This document shows positions 41,219 through 52,648 of a DNA stretch of 64,000 nt, one piece after another. The stretch's first letter is position 1. Each line of letters opens with the position of its first letter. Origin of the DNA: JAAXXJ01 sp964412455 (lineage in GTDB: Bacteria > Nitrospirota > UBA9217); assembly GCA_964412455.1 (NCBI GenBank), contig CAYPOT010000010.1, positions 1-64,000 on the forward strand, in the 5' to 3' direction. The translations under genes and the position numbers were made by a program. The notes under the pieces are model-generated. The model saw only the letters and a list, made by a program, of their open reading frames with translations, did not search any database and was not told the origin of the DNA.

Positions 41219-42535
41219 ATGCAGAAAAGCATCAGAAAACAAATGTTCTCGCTGGCCATTCCCGTGGTGCTCTCAAGCTTTCTCCAGCGTTCCGTGGGAA
41301 TCGTTGATATCTTCCTGGTCGGCGGTCTCGGAGCGTCGGCGATCGCGGCGGTGGGAATAGCCCAGATCATGGTCTTTGTGGTCATGAGCCTCTCCTGGGG
41401 AATCAATACCGGCGCGACCGTGCTGGTTTCCCAGCTTTGGGGAGCGGGGCGGAGAAAGGAATCCGCTCAGGCGGCTTATCAGGCGATGCTGATGGCAGTG
41501 CTTGCGGCCCTCTGCATCATGGTCGCGGGCAATCTGTTCGGAGGAAAGATGGCGGCGTTCCTGGGCGCGAACCAGGAAGTTCAGCAGATCCTCAATGACT
41601 ACACTCCTATCATCTTTACCTGTATTATTTTTACCATCTCCATCAACGTGCTCTCGGGCATCATGCACGGGACTGGTGACACAAAAACGCCGCTCTACGC
41701 AACGCTGATCGTGAACATACTGCATGTTGTCGTGGCCTACCCTCTGATCTACGGAAAATGGGGCTGCCCAGCGCTCGGGGTCAAAGGCGCCGCAATTGCC
41801 GTCGCCATATCGGAAAGCATGGGGGCCATATTCCTGTTCGTCCGGTCCCTGGTCAAGCGGTATATTGTTCCGAGTAAACATCTGGACCATCGCTTTACGT
41901 CCAGGGCGATCAGACTTGGCTGGCCGATCTTTGTTGATCGGCTGCTGCAGAACGCGGGATCAATGATCTTTGCCAAGGTCATCTTGCTGTACGGAACGTC
42001 CGTATACGCCGCACACCAGGTGGGGCTTGCCATCGAGGCCATCTCATTCATGCCCGGCTATGGGATCGCCGTTGCCGCCGCGACCATGGTTGGACAGAAC
42101 CTGGGAGCGGGAAGGCCCGAGGATGCCCGGATTTCGGCGTATGAGGCGAACCGTCTGGCGGTGATCCTGATGGCCGCCATGGGATTTGTGTTCTTTTTCT
42201 TTCCCTATGTCCTGCTCAGGCTGTTTACTGACGATCCTGAGGTGATCAGGTATGGTATACTCTACATGAAGATAGTGGCCTTCGCCCAGGTCCCCCTGGC
42301 CATCACCATGGTGCTTACCGGGTCCCTGCGCGGGGCCGGTGATACGGGCTTCATCATGTTCGCGACCATGGCAGGCATGTGGCTGGTGCGCCTTCCGGTG
42401 ACTAGCCTTCTTGCAATAGTATTTCAGGCTCCGATCCACGTGGTCTGGTCGGTCATGATATTCGACTGGCTGGCGAGGATGGGACTGCTTAGCTGGCGGT
42501 ACCGGAAGAAGATATGGGGGAGAATAGAGATATGA
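41219..42535 (+). CDS. MATE-family efflux transporter
   Basis: 438 aa, twelve predicted membrane helices in two related halves. The first half starts MFSLAIPVVLSSFLQRSVGIVDIFLVGGLG, and the second repeats the pattern with AIRLGWPIFVDRLLQNAGSMIFAKV and AAATMVGQNLGAG. Cation-coupled export of drugs or metabolites is inferred from the family; the substrate is unknown. Stands alone between two repeat-filled gaps. Confidence 0.92.
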   Translation: MQKSIRKQMFSLAIPVVLSSFLQRSVGIVDIFLVGGLGASAIAAVGIAQIMVFVVMSLSWGINTGATVLVSQLWGAGRRKESAQAAYQAMLMAVLAALCIMVAGNLFGGKMAAFLGANQEVQQILNDYTPIIFTCIIFTISINVLSGIMHGTGDTKTPLYATLIVNILHVVVAYPLIYGKWGCPALGVKGAAIAVAISESMGAIFLFVRSLVKRYIVPSKHLDHRFTSRAIRLGWPIFVDRLLQNAGSMIFAKVILLYGTSVYAAHQVGLAIEAISFMPGYGIAVAAATMVGQNLGAGRPEDARISAYEANRLAVILMAAMGFVFFFFPYVLLRLFTDDPEVIRYGILYMKIVAFAQVPLAITMVLTGSLRGAGDTGFIMFATMAGMWLVRLPVTSLLAIVFQAPIHVVWSVMIFDWLARMGLLSWRYRKKIWGRIEI

Positions 42536-42611
42536 TACCGGCGGTCGGTGGAGAGAGGCCGGAGATCATGTAAAGGATAGTGAAAAGTATTATGAAAACA
42601 TGAAAGAGTAT

Positions 42612-42840
42612 TTACCGCAGAGGACGCAGAGAAGGTCAAGTTCATGAATAAAGGCAAAGCAAATAGAAGAGATTTAGATCTAGTCTGGTTTTTTTAAAAA
42701 CCGTAGGGAAGATCATGGTAAGGTCCTAATCAGAGGATATTAACCGCACTAGTAAAAATCGAGAGGCCAAGAGGGATAGGATTTTGAGAAATTGTTTCCT
42801 GTATCATGACGCAAGATTTCCTCTGCGTCCTCTGCGGTGA
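42612..42840. mobile_element. ORF-less element bounded by inverted CCGCAGAGGACGCAGAG repeats
   Basis: TTACCGCAGAGGACGCAGAG (42612-42631) is mirrored by CTCTGCGTCCTCTGCGGTGA (42821-42840). The ~190 bases between are AT-rich and contain no credible gene. This accounts for the whole gap between the MATE gene and the next ORF. Confidence 0.6.
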
Positions 42841-42880
42841 AAGACTTTGACAGGATGTCACGAAAACTGTGAGGGGATGC

Positions 42881-43117
42881 ATGCCTGATATCATTGAAAT
42901 GATCGGCAAAGAGGTAGAGGTCATCGCGAGCGGAATTTCCTATAAGGGCGTCCTGATCGAGGTTTCCGAGACCGAGGTCCATCTCAAAGGATTGTTCGAG
43001 TATGTTTCCCTGCCGATGTCCGCGGTGACCGAGGTGAGACCGGCTGAGAAAAAGGTCGTGGAGTGGGATCGCACGTTCGATGTCCCGGAAGAGGAAAAGA
43101 AAGACCTCATCCCGTAA
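42881..43117 (+). CDS. Small beta-rich protein, unknown
   Basis: 78 aa. The sequence GKEVEVIASGISYKGVLIEVSETEVHLKG suggests an Sm-like or small beta-barrel fold (strand-turn-strand with GxLxEVxxxxVxLxG), followed by an acidic, lysine-rich tail. No family is named with confidence. ATG 42881 has GAGGGG just upstream. It converges with the minus-strand signalling operon. Confidence 0.65.
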   Translation: MPDIIEMIGKEVEVIASGISYKGVLIEVSETEVHLKGLFEYVSLPMSAVTEVRPAEKKVVEWDRTFDVPEEEKKDLIP

Positions 43118-43134
43118 AAAACGAGAGTATTGGA

Positions 43135-44464
<1,330 letters not shown>

Positions 44465-44493
<29 letters not shown>

Positions 44494-46747
44494 GCAGTGG
44501 CTCCTTGTGAATATCGGTCAGTACCGGAAGGATGATGGTGAAGGTGGTTCCCGTTCCAATCGTGCTGGCGACCTTGATGTCGCCTTTGAACCGTTTCACG
44601 ATATTGTAGCTTACGGAGAGTCCGAGCCCGGTCCCTTTGCCCACTTCCTTGGTGGTGTAGAAGGGGTCGAAGATCTTTTCCAGGTCGGTAGCAGGGATGC
44701 CGGTGCCGGAATCCTGGAAATCGACGAAGATCGTGTCGAGACCCTGTTCATTCAGGCCATGTTTGCTCGTCACCGCAAGTTTGCCGCCGTCGGGCATCGC
44801 ATCGAGCGCGTTCAGGATGATGTTGATGAATACCTGGGCGATCTGACCCTCGTCGATCATGGTTCTGGGAATATCTGCGGCGACGTTGACGGTGATCTGA
44901 AGGGTGCTTTTCATGCGTTTGTCGAGGCGCATGAGGTCAAGGGAAGACTTCAGGATGTCATTGATCTGGACCAGTTTTATCGTGGTCGAATCAGGACGGG
45001 AGAACGTGGACATCTGACGCACGATCTCGGTGATGCGCTGGATGTGGGTGTTGATGGTGTCGAGGCTGGTTTGGGCGAACTCGTCGGTACTCATCTCCCG
45101 CAACAGCTGGGCGAAAGTTGAAATGGAGGTGAGGGGATTGCCGATCTCATGGGCAACGCCCGCGGCCAGCCGGCCGAGGGCGGCGAGCTTTTCTGAGTGC
45201 AGGACCTGCTGCTCGAGCTTTTTGGCAGTAGCAACCTCTTTGTCGACCCGGTCTTCCAGCTCAGAAGTGTATTGTTTGAGCGCTTCCTCAAGGTGAACGC
45301 GCTTGGTGACGTCGTTGCTCGTTATCACGACGCCGGTCACTTCACCCGCGATGCTCAGAGGGCTTACGTTCATGTCGAAGAAGACGGGTTCCGACTGGAT
45401 CAAGGTGATCCGGTACTCCTTCACTTCAATGCTGGCGCTTTCGCTCATGCAACGGTGAAGCAAGGTTTCGAAGGGGACCCCCTCATAGCGCGGAAGGTCG
45501 TCCGGGAACAGTGAAAAAAACGGCTTTCCGACGATCTGATGCTTGGGACGCCCGAGGGCTTTTGCCTGGGCGGTGTTCACGGTCCTGACCGTCAGGTCCC
45601 GGTCCAGGACCAGGAGGTTGGTCTGGGTGTTCTCGATGATGTTCTCAAGATAGTTCTTCGCGATCACGATCTCCTGCTCGAGGCGACGCTGGTTCTCGAG
45701 ATGCATGGCCTTTTCCTCGGCCTTGATCTTCTTTCGGTAGGTGATCATGGATATGACTGAAGCGATAAGCGTGGTGATGAAAATAGAAATGATCAGGAGA
45801 GAGAAGAACGACTGGCTTTTGTGCATCAGGGCGATCACATCCGAGTAAGGGGCGGAGACCACGACAAACCAGGAACGAACGCCGACCGGGAACTTGTAAT
45901 AGGCCGCGAGCTTGTTCTCGCCCCCCGGCGCCACATAGTAACCGAATGACTCCGCCTTGCCTTCGACCATCTGCTTCTCCGCATTGAAGGAGCGGTGACA
46001 CTGGAAGCAGGAGGGCTCCGTATGGAACAGGTTCTTCCCGAGCATTTGCGGTTGTGTGGGATGGTAGAGGAGCGTGCCGTCGCTGTCCATCATCCAGGCA
46101 TACCCGCGGGTCCCGGACTTGACCGGCAGCAGGTACTTCTGCGTGATGCCGTCCATGGACAGGACGGCCAGAACGACACCATTGAGCCGAAGGTCTTGAT
46201 ATCCGGGCAATTTCTGGTAGATCGGGACCGCCATGATGAACTGCTTGGTGTCGGGCCTCTCGACGACGATATTCATGAGGTCCGTGACGAGGTGCTCGTT
46301 CGCTCGAAGGGTGCTCGCCCTGATAAAATATTTTGTTTTCGCAAGGCTTTCGCCTTCCCGCCCCGGATAGCCGCTGTCGTACAGTATGGTGCCGCGCCGG
46401 TCCAGGACCCGGAGGGCCACAAGGGTGTCGCTTTCGATATGATAGTGTATTCCTTCCACGACCGCACGTGCCTGAGAACTCCGGCCGACACGCAGGATGT
46501 CGGGCAGCTGAGCGATAACGTTGATGTCCTTGTACACATGGTCGAGAAACGACTCAACATTGATGGCGACCTGCTGGGCCAGGAGAAGCTGCTGCTTGTT
46601 GAACTGGTCGGCCATCTCATCCCTGAGCGTCTGATGAAAGGTCTGTCCGATTATGATGATGAGGGAAAGGATGAAAAGGAACGCCAAAATGACCACGAGC
46701 GGTGTAAGTACTTCACGGTTCTTAAGGTTGCGGAACGCGCTGCACAT
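44465..46747 (-). CDS. Cache-PAS sensor histidine kinase with periplasmic CxxCH haem motif
   Basis: 760 aa. Membrane helix (~15-37), large periplasmic double-Cache-like region, second helix (~320-345), PAS domain (IENTQTNLLVLDRDLTVRTVN), HisKA (ALGRLAAGVAHEIGNPLTSISTF) and ATPase (NIILNALDAMP, DSGTGIPATD, GTGLGLSV). In the periplasmic part CFQCH (C247, C250, H251) is a c-type haem attachment motif, so the sensor may detect redox state, NO, CO or O2. The cognate regulator is probably the NtrC-like protein encoded just downstream. Confidence 0.9.
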
Positions 46748-46907
46748 GGGCTAATTTACTGCCAACCTGAGAGTGATGTCAAGGAATTAGATTGACCGTG
46801 AAGGGTCATAATGCCGGGCGCGAGAATGATATTTAAGAAGGCGGGTCCACATTTATAAAAAAAATTAGCCGCGGAGAAACAGGGGGATCCCGGCAGGGCG
46901 CAGAAGG

Positions 46908-48725
46908 TCAGAGGTCCATGGCGGTCGTCAGCTGGTCTCCCTCGACCTGCCATACCTTGTCCAGGGGGAGAATGAATGAAAAGGAACTTCCTTTTCCCGG
47001 GGTGCTTTCCGCCCATATCCTGCCGCCATGGTACTCAACGATCTGCTTGGTAATGGCAAGGCCGAGACCGGTTCCTTCCGCATGGGTCGTGAGGACGTCG
47101 CCGGAGCGGCGGAATTTTTCGAAAATAACGTCGAAGTCCCGGGAAGGGATCCCGACGCCGGTATCCGAGATCTTCACCATGATCTGATAACGCGGATCAT
47201 TCTCGGTAAAAGCATTGATGGAGATCGTACCGCCGTCGGGAGTGAATTTGACGGCATTGGACAGGATGTTCGTGATCACCTGTATCAAACGGTCCCGATC
47301 GCCGTACAGCGTTGGCAGGGAAGCCGGAACGTTCATGATGATGGAGAGGCTCTTGTTGTCCGCGAGTGACTGCATGCTGTTCACTGAGTTCCGGATGATC
47401 TCGCTCAGGGAAACGCGGGTCACGTGCCAGCTCAGCTTTCCCGCTTCGATCTTGGTGAGGTCCAGGATGTCGTTGATCAGCCTCGCGAGGCGGTCTGTTT
47501 CGTTGTTAATGATGGTGAGAAGGCGGTTCCGCTTCTCGCCCGTCATGCGGGGCTTCATGATGATCAGCTCGGTGAACGCCTTGATGGACGTGAGCGGAGT
47601 GCGAAGCTCGTGAGATACGACCGAGATGAAGTCCGATTTGAGCTGGTCGAGCTCCTTTAGTTTCTTGTTGGCAAGCTCCAACTCGCGGTTCGCCACCGCC
47701 AGGTTCTGGTTCGAGAACTGAAGACGCTCGTATGCCTTGGTCAGATTTTCCGTCTTCTCCGCCACGCGGAACTCGAGGTTGCGATTCAGGTCCTCCAGTT
47801 CACGACGGTTCTTCTCGATCTCCTGGGCCATTCTGTCGAAACTCACCGAGAGAACGCCGAGCTCATCGTTCGAAATGAGGTTGGACCGGGCATTGAGGGC
47901 GCCCTTTTCCAGGCGACGGATGACGCTGACCATGTGCCCGAGCGGGTTCGAAATGCTCGTCGCGAGCAGGATGCCGATCCCCGAGGTCAGGATCAACGTC
48001 GCGATGGTCACCAGAAAGATCAGGTTGAACAGCTGGTTCATCACGGGCTGGTTCGGCGAGAACACGACCGGCATGAGGCTGAGTTCCATGCCTACCTTCC
48101 GGTACATCAGGACGCCCAGGGCGATGAGGGGCGCCGTGACGGTCGCGAGGAGGATGGTGACCAGGCGGGTGCGGGTGTTGATGTGGATCACCTTGGATTC
48201 ATCAACGCTGATGTTCCTGGTCTTTTCCGCGAGGAACTGGCGGACCGGATATAAAAGCCGTTCGGTAAGGAAGAACGAGAAGATGGGGAAGAACGCCAGT
48301 CCAATCCCGGCATAGAGGCCGAGCCTGATGTTCTCCTTCAGCGGAAGGCCGCCGACGGTTCCCATATACAGGCAATCCAGCAGGGTAATAAGCTCATAGC
48401 GGACAAGGACGGTTGCGGCATGGACGATGGGCAGGTTCAGCGCCCGCGTACGCGCTTCAGCCATGACATCGTCAGGCGGGTCCAACCGGCGTTTCAGATA
48501 GAACGCAAGCATTTCAATAGGCCGGGTTTCCCAGCGTTCCATGAAATAGTAAGCCGAGAAGATGCCGATCGGGGCGAGAATTACAATGGTGATAAAGATG
48601 TAATGGAAAAGGTGGGCCGTCGAGAACTGCATGCTCACCAGGATATAGGGGATCAGGGTGGAGAAGATGACGGCGATGATGACCAGTTCGCTGTAGATGA
48701 TCTTTTTTGAGACATTAAGTTCCAT
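46908..48725 (-). CDS. HAMP-containing sensor histidine kinase
   Basis: 605 aa. Multiple N-terminal membrane helices (about six, residues ~8-270), HAMP segment (ISNPLGHMVSVIRRLEKGALNARSN), a long coiled coil (NRRELEDLNRNLEFRVAEKTENL...), HisKA (FISVVSHELRTPLTSIKAF) and ATPase domain (NILSNAVKFTPDGG, DTGVGIPSRD, GTGLGLAITKQI). The membrane-embedded sensor region is not a recognised family. The ATG at 48725 is preferred to the TTG six bases earlier. Fifteen bases separate it from the upstream methyltransferase, so it is in the same operon. Confidence 0.92.
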   Translation of the reverse strand: MELNVSKKIIYSELVIIAVIFSTLIPYILVSMQFSTAHLFHYIFITIVILAPIGIFSAYYFMERWETRPIEMLAFYLKRRLDPPDDVMAEARTRALNLPIVHAATVLVRYELITLLDCLYMGTVGGLPLKENIRLGLYAGIGLAFFPIFSFFLTERLLYPVRQFLAEKTRNISVDESKVIHINTRTRLVTILLATVTAPLIALGVLMYRKVGMELSLMPVVFSPNQPVMNQLFNLIFLVTIATLILTSGIGILLATSISNPLGHMVSVIRRLEKGALNARSNLISNDELGVLSVSFDRMAQEIEKNRRELEDLNRNLEFRVAEKTENLTKAYERLQFSNQNLAVANRELELANKKLKELDQLKSDFISVVSHELRTPLTSIKAFTELIIMKPRMTGEKRNRLLTIINNETDRLARLINDILDLTKIEAGKLSWHVTRVSLSEIIRNSVNSMQSLADNKSLSIIMNVPASLPTLYGDRDRLIQVITNILSNAVKFTPDGGTISINAFTENDPRYQIMVKISDTGVGIPSRDFDVIFEKFRRSGDVLTTHAEGTGLGLAITKQIVEYHGGRIWAESTPGKGSSFSFILPLDKVWQVEGDQLTTAMDL

Positions 48726-48740
48726 GGGCAAGTAAGTATA

Positions 48741-49904
48741 TCAGGGGAACAACGCCTTGATCGCGAGCTTTCGCAGAACTTCCGTGTCGCTGACGAGGGC
48801 CGCAACCCTCTCAGGACTGGACGCCAGAAGTTCCTTGGCCGTTCCAATGTTCGCCGATCCCAACTTCGAAAATTCCGACTCCGGAAAGTTCGCGATCCGG
48901 TTCAGAGGAATGTCGTTCTTTAACGTGTAGACGACCACCAGCCTTGATTCTCCCTGGATCACCGGCAGGAACGTGTGGTGCAAGGCGCTTACTTTATTAA
49001 TAAGCTCGTCAGCTTCCGCTTCGCTGAAGAACCCGGTGAAATCGGTGAACAAGGTCGCAAGCAGCACGTCCACGGAGATCGTCTGGATGTTGTTCGCGAT
49101 CACCTGGTTAAAGAATATCCCGTACCGGGATATCCGGATCATGTCCCGTATGAACTTCTCGCGCTTCACGATCGGCAGGAAGTGGAACACATTGAACGCA
49201 TACACCCAGTCAAATGCCTTGTCCTGGAACCTGGCCATGTCGGTCACGTCGCCTACCTGAAGCTCGATCTGGTCCTGAAGTCCCTCTTCCGCGTTCTTCC
49301 GTTTTCCCAGTTCAAGGGTATGGATATTCATGTCGATCCCGGTCGCACTGACGCCGGGACAGGTCCGTGAAATCTCCCGGAGGACCGATCCGTCACCACA
49401 GCCGAGATCAAGAATGGTATGGCCGGTTGAAAGTCCGGACCACTTGAAAAACTCGGCTGAGGCCCTGGAGAGCTGTGACGCGACTCGTGGGATATAGTCG
49501 CGGCTGATCTTGCCCTGGCTTATGCTGTCAAGGCCGACACCTTTCTGGTATGCGTCTTTGGAATGCTGAATGGCCTTGGTAAAGTAGGAGAACATGTGGT
49601 GCAGGCCGAGCAGGTCGGGAGTGGGCGTGCCCCGCCGCAGCAGCGACCCCTTGGTGGTAAGCGTATACCCGTCGCCTGATTTACTGATGTATCCGAAGGA
49701 AACCGCGAAGCGCAGCCAGCGTTCCACCTTGGTTATGTCGTATCCCAGCTGACCCGACAGCTCGTGCGCGGTGACGGGCTTGTTGAGGGGTATCCAGTCG
49801 AAAAAACCGAGTTCAATGCCCTGGATCGTGTTGAGCCCGATGGCGCCATGAATAAGCATGGCCATCAGTTCCGAGGAATGTTTTTTTATCTCTTCTTGGT
49901 CCAT
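48741..49904 (-). CDS. SAM-dependent methyltransferase with N-terminal winged helix
   Basis: 387 aa. An N-terminal dimerisation/winged-helix region (LNKPVTAHELSGQLGYDITKVERWLRFAVSFGYI) precedes a class I methyltransferase domain with TILDLGCGDGSVLREI as SAM site and GDVTDMARF. The layout matches small-molecule O-methyltransferases (AcetylserotoninMT-like), with a C-terminal extension. Substrate unknown. Its location within a two-component signalling operon is unusual and could mean it modifies a signal molecule; that is speculation. Confidence 0.85.
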   Translation of the reverse strand: MDQEEIKKHSSELMAMLIHGAIGLNTIQGIELGFFDWIPLNKPVTAHELSGQLGYDITKVERWLRFAVSFGYISKSGDGYTLTTKGSLLRRGTPTPDLLGLHHMFSYFTKAIQHSKDAYQKGVGLDSISQGKISRDYIPRVASQLSRASAEFFKWSGLSTGHTILDLGCGDGSVLREISRTCPGVSATGIDMNIHTLELGKRKNAEEGLQDQIELQVGDVTDMARFQDKAFDWVYAFNVFHFLPIVKREKFIRDMIRISRYGIFFNQVIANNIQTISVDVLLATLFTDFTGFFSEAEADELINKVSALHHTFLPVIQGESRLVVVYTLKNDIPLNRIANFPESEFSKLGSANIGTAKELLASSPERVAALVSDTEVLRKLAIKALFP

Positions 49905-49920
49905 CAGGGCCTCCGTTCGG

Positions 49921-50595
49921 TCAATTCGCGTTGATCAGGGCCTTGATCACGACCACGCCATACATGGCCCAAATGATGATGAGGATGCTCCAGATGAGGA
50001 AGCTGAGCTGTCTCATGCTGGCTTCGTCGGATTTTTTTTCACGCCGTCTGATCTCGCGGTCTTTTGCCTTTGCACGGAGATAGAACTGACGGTGGTCGGC
50101 ATAGCGATCCGGAGAAAGCTCGAAGAGCCTGGCAAGGACAGCGGCCTGCTCGCTGAGCGAAAAGGGGAACTCATACGCGGTGTCGATAGCAGGGTCGCTC
50201 TTCAGCAGTTCCGCGAGATCTTCGGGCCGGTAAGAGCTCAGCATTCTGTCGTAGCAGATGAGCAAGTTCTCATTGACGGCTTTGACGAACTTTCTGAAAG
50301 GCCACATCTTTTCGAACTTGGAGTTGATGAAACTGGATTCATAGGACTGGGCGGCCTTGCGATAGTCTCCCCGCTTCAAGAAGCACAGGCCGCTGAGCGC
50401 AAGAGCATTCGCAAGACCGGATACGCCGTTGGAAAGGGGGATCGTGAACGGATGGCCCCTGACGTCGATCTTCCGGAACAATTGCTCTGCATGCTGGAGA
50501 TCAACGATGGCCTGTTCGTACTTCTGTTGCTGAAGCAGGGCTGAGCCTCGCTCAAAGACCTGTTGGGCGATCATCTTGTTGCCGGTATCCTGCAT
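49921..50595 (-). CDS. TPR-like protein with C-terminal membrane anchor
   Basis: 224 aa. Helical repeats of TPR type in the N-terminal half (RGSALLQQQKYEQAIVDLQHAEQLF and ALSGLCFLKRGDYRKAAQSYESSF). A basic KAKDREIRRREKK stretch follows, then one membrane helix near the C-terminus (LSFLIWSILIIIWAMYGVVVI). It is probably a cytoplasmic adaptor tethered to the inner membrane. Sits between the single-domain receiver and the methyltransferase genes and may scaffold the signalling proteins. Confidence 0.75.
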   Translation of the reverse strand: MQDTGNKMIAQQVFERGSALLQQQKYEQAIVDLQHAEQLFRKIDVRGHPFTIPLSNGVSGLANALALSGLCFLKRGDYRKAAQSYESSFINSKFEKMWPFRKFVKAVNENLLICYDRMLSSYRPEDLAELLKSDPAIDTAYEFPFSLSEQAAVLARLFELSPDRYADHRQFYLRAKAKDREIRRREKKSDEASMRQLSFLIWSILIIIWAMYGVVVIKALINAN

Positions 50596-50602
50596 AGGAA
50601 GG

Positions 50603-50989
50603 TTAATGCTGGAGAAGGCTCTTCACCCGGGCGAGAATTTCCATGGGACTGAAGGGTTTGACGATGTATTCGTCCGCGCCGACTTCCTTCCCCCGTTCCT
50701 GCTCCGCAACCTGTCCCTTGGCCGTCAGCATGATGACGTAGATGCTTTTCAGGTCAGGATCGTTCTTAATGGTGCGGCAGACATCGTAGCCGTTGATCTC
50801 CGGCATCATGATGTCCAGGAACAGGATATCGGGCTTTTGCTCCCGAACCTTTCGGAGGGTGTCAGCTCCATCCTTCGCAAGCAGGAGCTCATAGCCCTCA
50901 TCCTCAAGAAGGTAGGTCAGGGCATCCCTGATATTCTCATTATCGTCGGCGATCAGTACTTTTTTCCGAATCGTATCTGTTGTAGTCAT
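50603..50989 (-). CDS. Single-domain response regulator (CheY-like)
   Basis: 128 aa, receiver domain only. VLIADDNENIRDAL (acidic pocket), phosphoacceptor Asp in ILFLDIMMPEING, Thr in IMLTAKGQ and Lys in YIVKPFSP are all present. There is no output domain, so it acts by protein contact or as a phosphate relay. First gene of the minus-strand operon; the ATG lies only a few bases from the predicted transcription start. Confidence 0.93.
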   Translation of the reverse strand: MTTTDTIRKKVLIADDNENIRDALTYLLEDEGYELLLAKDGADTLRKVREQKPDILFLDIMMPEINGYDVCRTIKNDPDLKSIYVIMLTAKGQVAEQERGKEVGADEYIVKPFSPMEILARVKSLLQH

Positions 50990-50998
50990 TATGTTGCA

Positions 50999-51027
50999 AT
51001 AGTATCCTTATAAACACGGTTTGTCAA
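50999..51027 (-). promoter_or_regulatory. Strong sigma-70 promoter of the signalling operon
   Basis: Minus strand TTGACA (51022-51027), 17-base spacer, TACTAT (50999-51004). Transcription should start near 50992, about three bases before the ATG at 50989, and no ribosome site fits. A leaderless message is predicted. The rest of 51028-51204 is AT-rich with nothing else assignable. Confidence 0.7.
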
Positions 51028-51204
51028 GGAGATGTATCGTAGAGAGAGATGTATCCTTGATCAGGTTTAGGATGACATCATGCAGCAAAGTATTGATATT
51101 ACAACAAAAAAAGGTATATTATGTTAAATCTTGTAAATAGAAGTTTTGTAATGTAAACTACGACATAAATTATTCATCGATCGGGTCCACAGAGACGGAC
51201 GTCG

Positions 51205-52641
51205 GTGAACGCGATCCGTCAACAAGAGGAAACTGAGGAGGCGTACTTGCACGTTGGTTTTGATATGCACGCAGTGTTGCGGCGGGTCCTGAGAAACGGC
51301 GGAGAATATGCCGACCTGTACCTGGAACGGTCTTCACCGCTTGCCATTCAGTGCGAAGATGACCGGATCGAGAAGGTCATTGCCGGGCGTGAATGCGGCG
51401 CAGGATTGAGGCTTATCTCCGGGAAGAGGACGGCATATGCCTATACGAACGAGCTCACCACATCATCGCTGCTTGGATTGGCCGAGGCAATGAGCCGGTC
51501 GGTCAGCGGCAGCGAGGGGCCCGTGGAGCCAACGATCGTGCTGTACGGAACATCAGCTGTCGGAAACGGCTCCTTCGTGAAACAGCCGCCCGAGCAGGTG
51601 GCAACGGACAGAAAAGCGGATATGGTGAAGCGGGCAAACCACGTTGCCCGGAACTTCGATCCGCGGATACGTCAGGTGCTGGTGACCTACCGGGAGAACT
51701 GCCAGGAAGTGCTTATCGCGTCATCGTCCGGTGAGGTGATCGAGGATACCCGGTGCTATCTCACTGCCATGGTCCAGGTGGTCGCGTCCGACGGAGGGAC
51801 CGTGCAGACGGGCTATGAGCCTGTGGGCGGTCTTATCGGCATGGAACTCTTCGACGCGGAACCGCTGGAACAGGCCGCCGAGAAGGCAGCTCGCCGGGCA
51901 TTGATGATGCTGACCGCCCGTAAGGCTCCCGCGGGGAGGATGCCGGTGGTCCTGTCCTCCGATGCGGGCGGGACCATGATCCATGAAGCGATTGGCCACG
52001 GTCTCGAAGCGGACCTCGCCCAATCCGGGCTGTCGGTCTATTCGGGCAAGATCGGCCGGCAGATCGCGTCACCCCTGGTCACGGTCGTTGATGACGCGAC
52101 CTTGCCGGGAAGAAGGGGATCGTTCCGGGTGGACGATGAAGGGACAAAAGCGCAGCGTACGGTCCTCGTGGAACAAGGCATCCTGAAAACCTACCTGTAC
52201 GATCGTCTTACCGCGATGAAGGACGGGACCCGGTCCACGGGCAATGGCAGAAGAGAGTCCTACCGGCATCGCCCCATTCCCCGCATGACCAATACGATGA
52301 TCGCACCGGGCGCAACAAACCCGGCCGATATCCTGAAGGCCACGCCGAAAGGCCTCTTCGTCCGCAAGATGGGGGGAGGGCAGGTGAATACGGTCAATGG
52401 AGATTTTGTGTTCGAAGTGAGCGAGGGGTACCGTATCGAGAACGGCAGGATCGGTGATCCGGTGCGGGGAGCGACGCTCATCGGCAACGGTCCGGCCATC
52501 CTCATGTCCATTGACCTGGTAGGTTCCGACCTGGGTTTTTCCATCGGGACATGCGGCAAGGACGGCCAGGGCTCGCCGGTGAGCGATGCCCAGCCGACAC
52601 TCAGAATACCGGAGATCACGGTCGGTGGAGAAGTGGAGTAG
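51205..52641 (+). CDS. tldD: TldD-family metalloprotease
   Basis: 478 aa. C-terminal half contains HEAIGHGLEAD, the HExxxH zinc motif of TldD, plus MGGGQVNTVNGDFVFEVSEGY typical of the family. TldD works with TldE (PmbA) on unfolded or peptide substrates; no tldE/pmbA gene is adjacent, whereas the two are often paired. ATG near MHAVLRR (51268) is a possible later start, since the first ~20 residues are poorly conserved in type. Confidence 0.93.
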   Translation: MNAIRQQEETEEAYLHVGFDMHAVLRRVLRNGGEYADLYLERSSPLAIQCEDDRIEKVIAGRECGAGLRLISGKRTAYAYTNELTTSSLLGLAEAMSRSVSGSEGPVEPTIVLYGTSAVGNGSFVKQPPEQVATDRKADMVKRANHVARNFDPRIRQVLVTYRENCQEVLIASSSGEVIEDTRCYLTAMVQVVASDGGTVQTGYEPVGGLIGMELFDAEPLEQAAEKAARRALMMLTARKAPAGRMPVVLSSDAGGTMIHEAIGHGLEADLAQSGLSVYSGKIGRQIASPLVTVVDDATLPGRRGSFRVDDEGTKAQRTVLVEQGILKTYLYDRLTAMKDGTRSTGNGRRESYRHRPIPRMTNTMIAPGATNPADILKATPKGLFVRKMGGGQVNTVNGDFVFEVSEGYRIENGRIGDPVRGATLIGNGPAILMSIDLVGSDLGFSIGTCGKDGQGSPVSDAQPTLRIPEITVGGEVE

Positions 52642-52648
52642 CGGTCCG

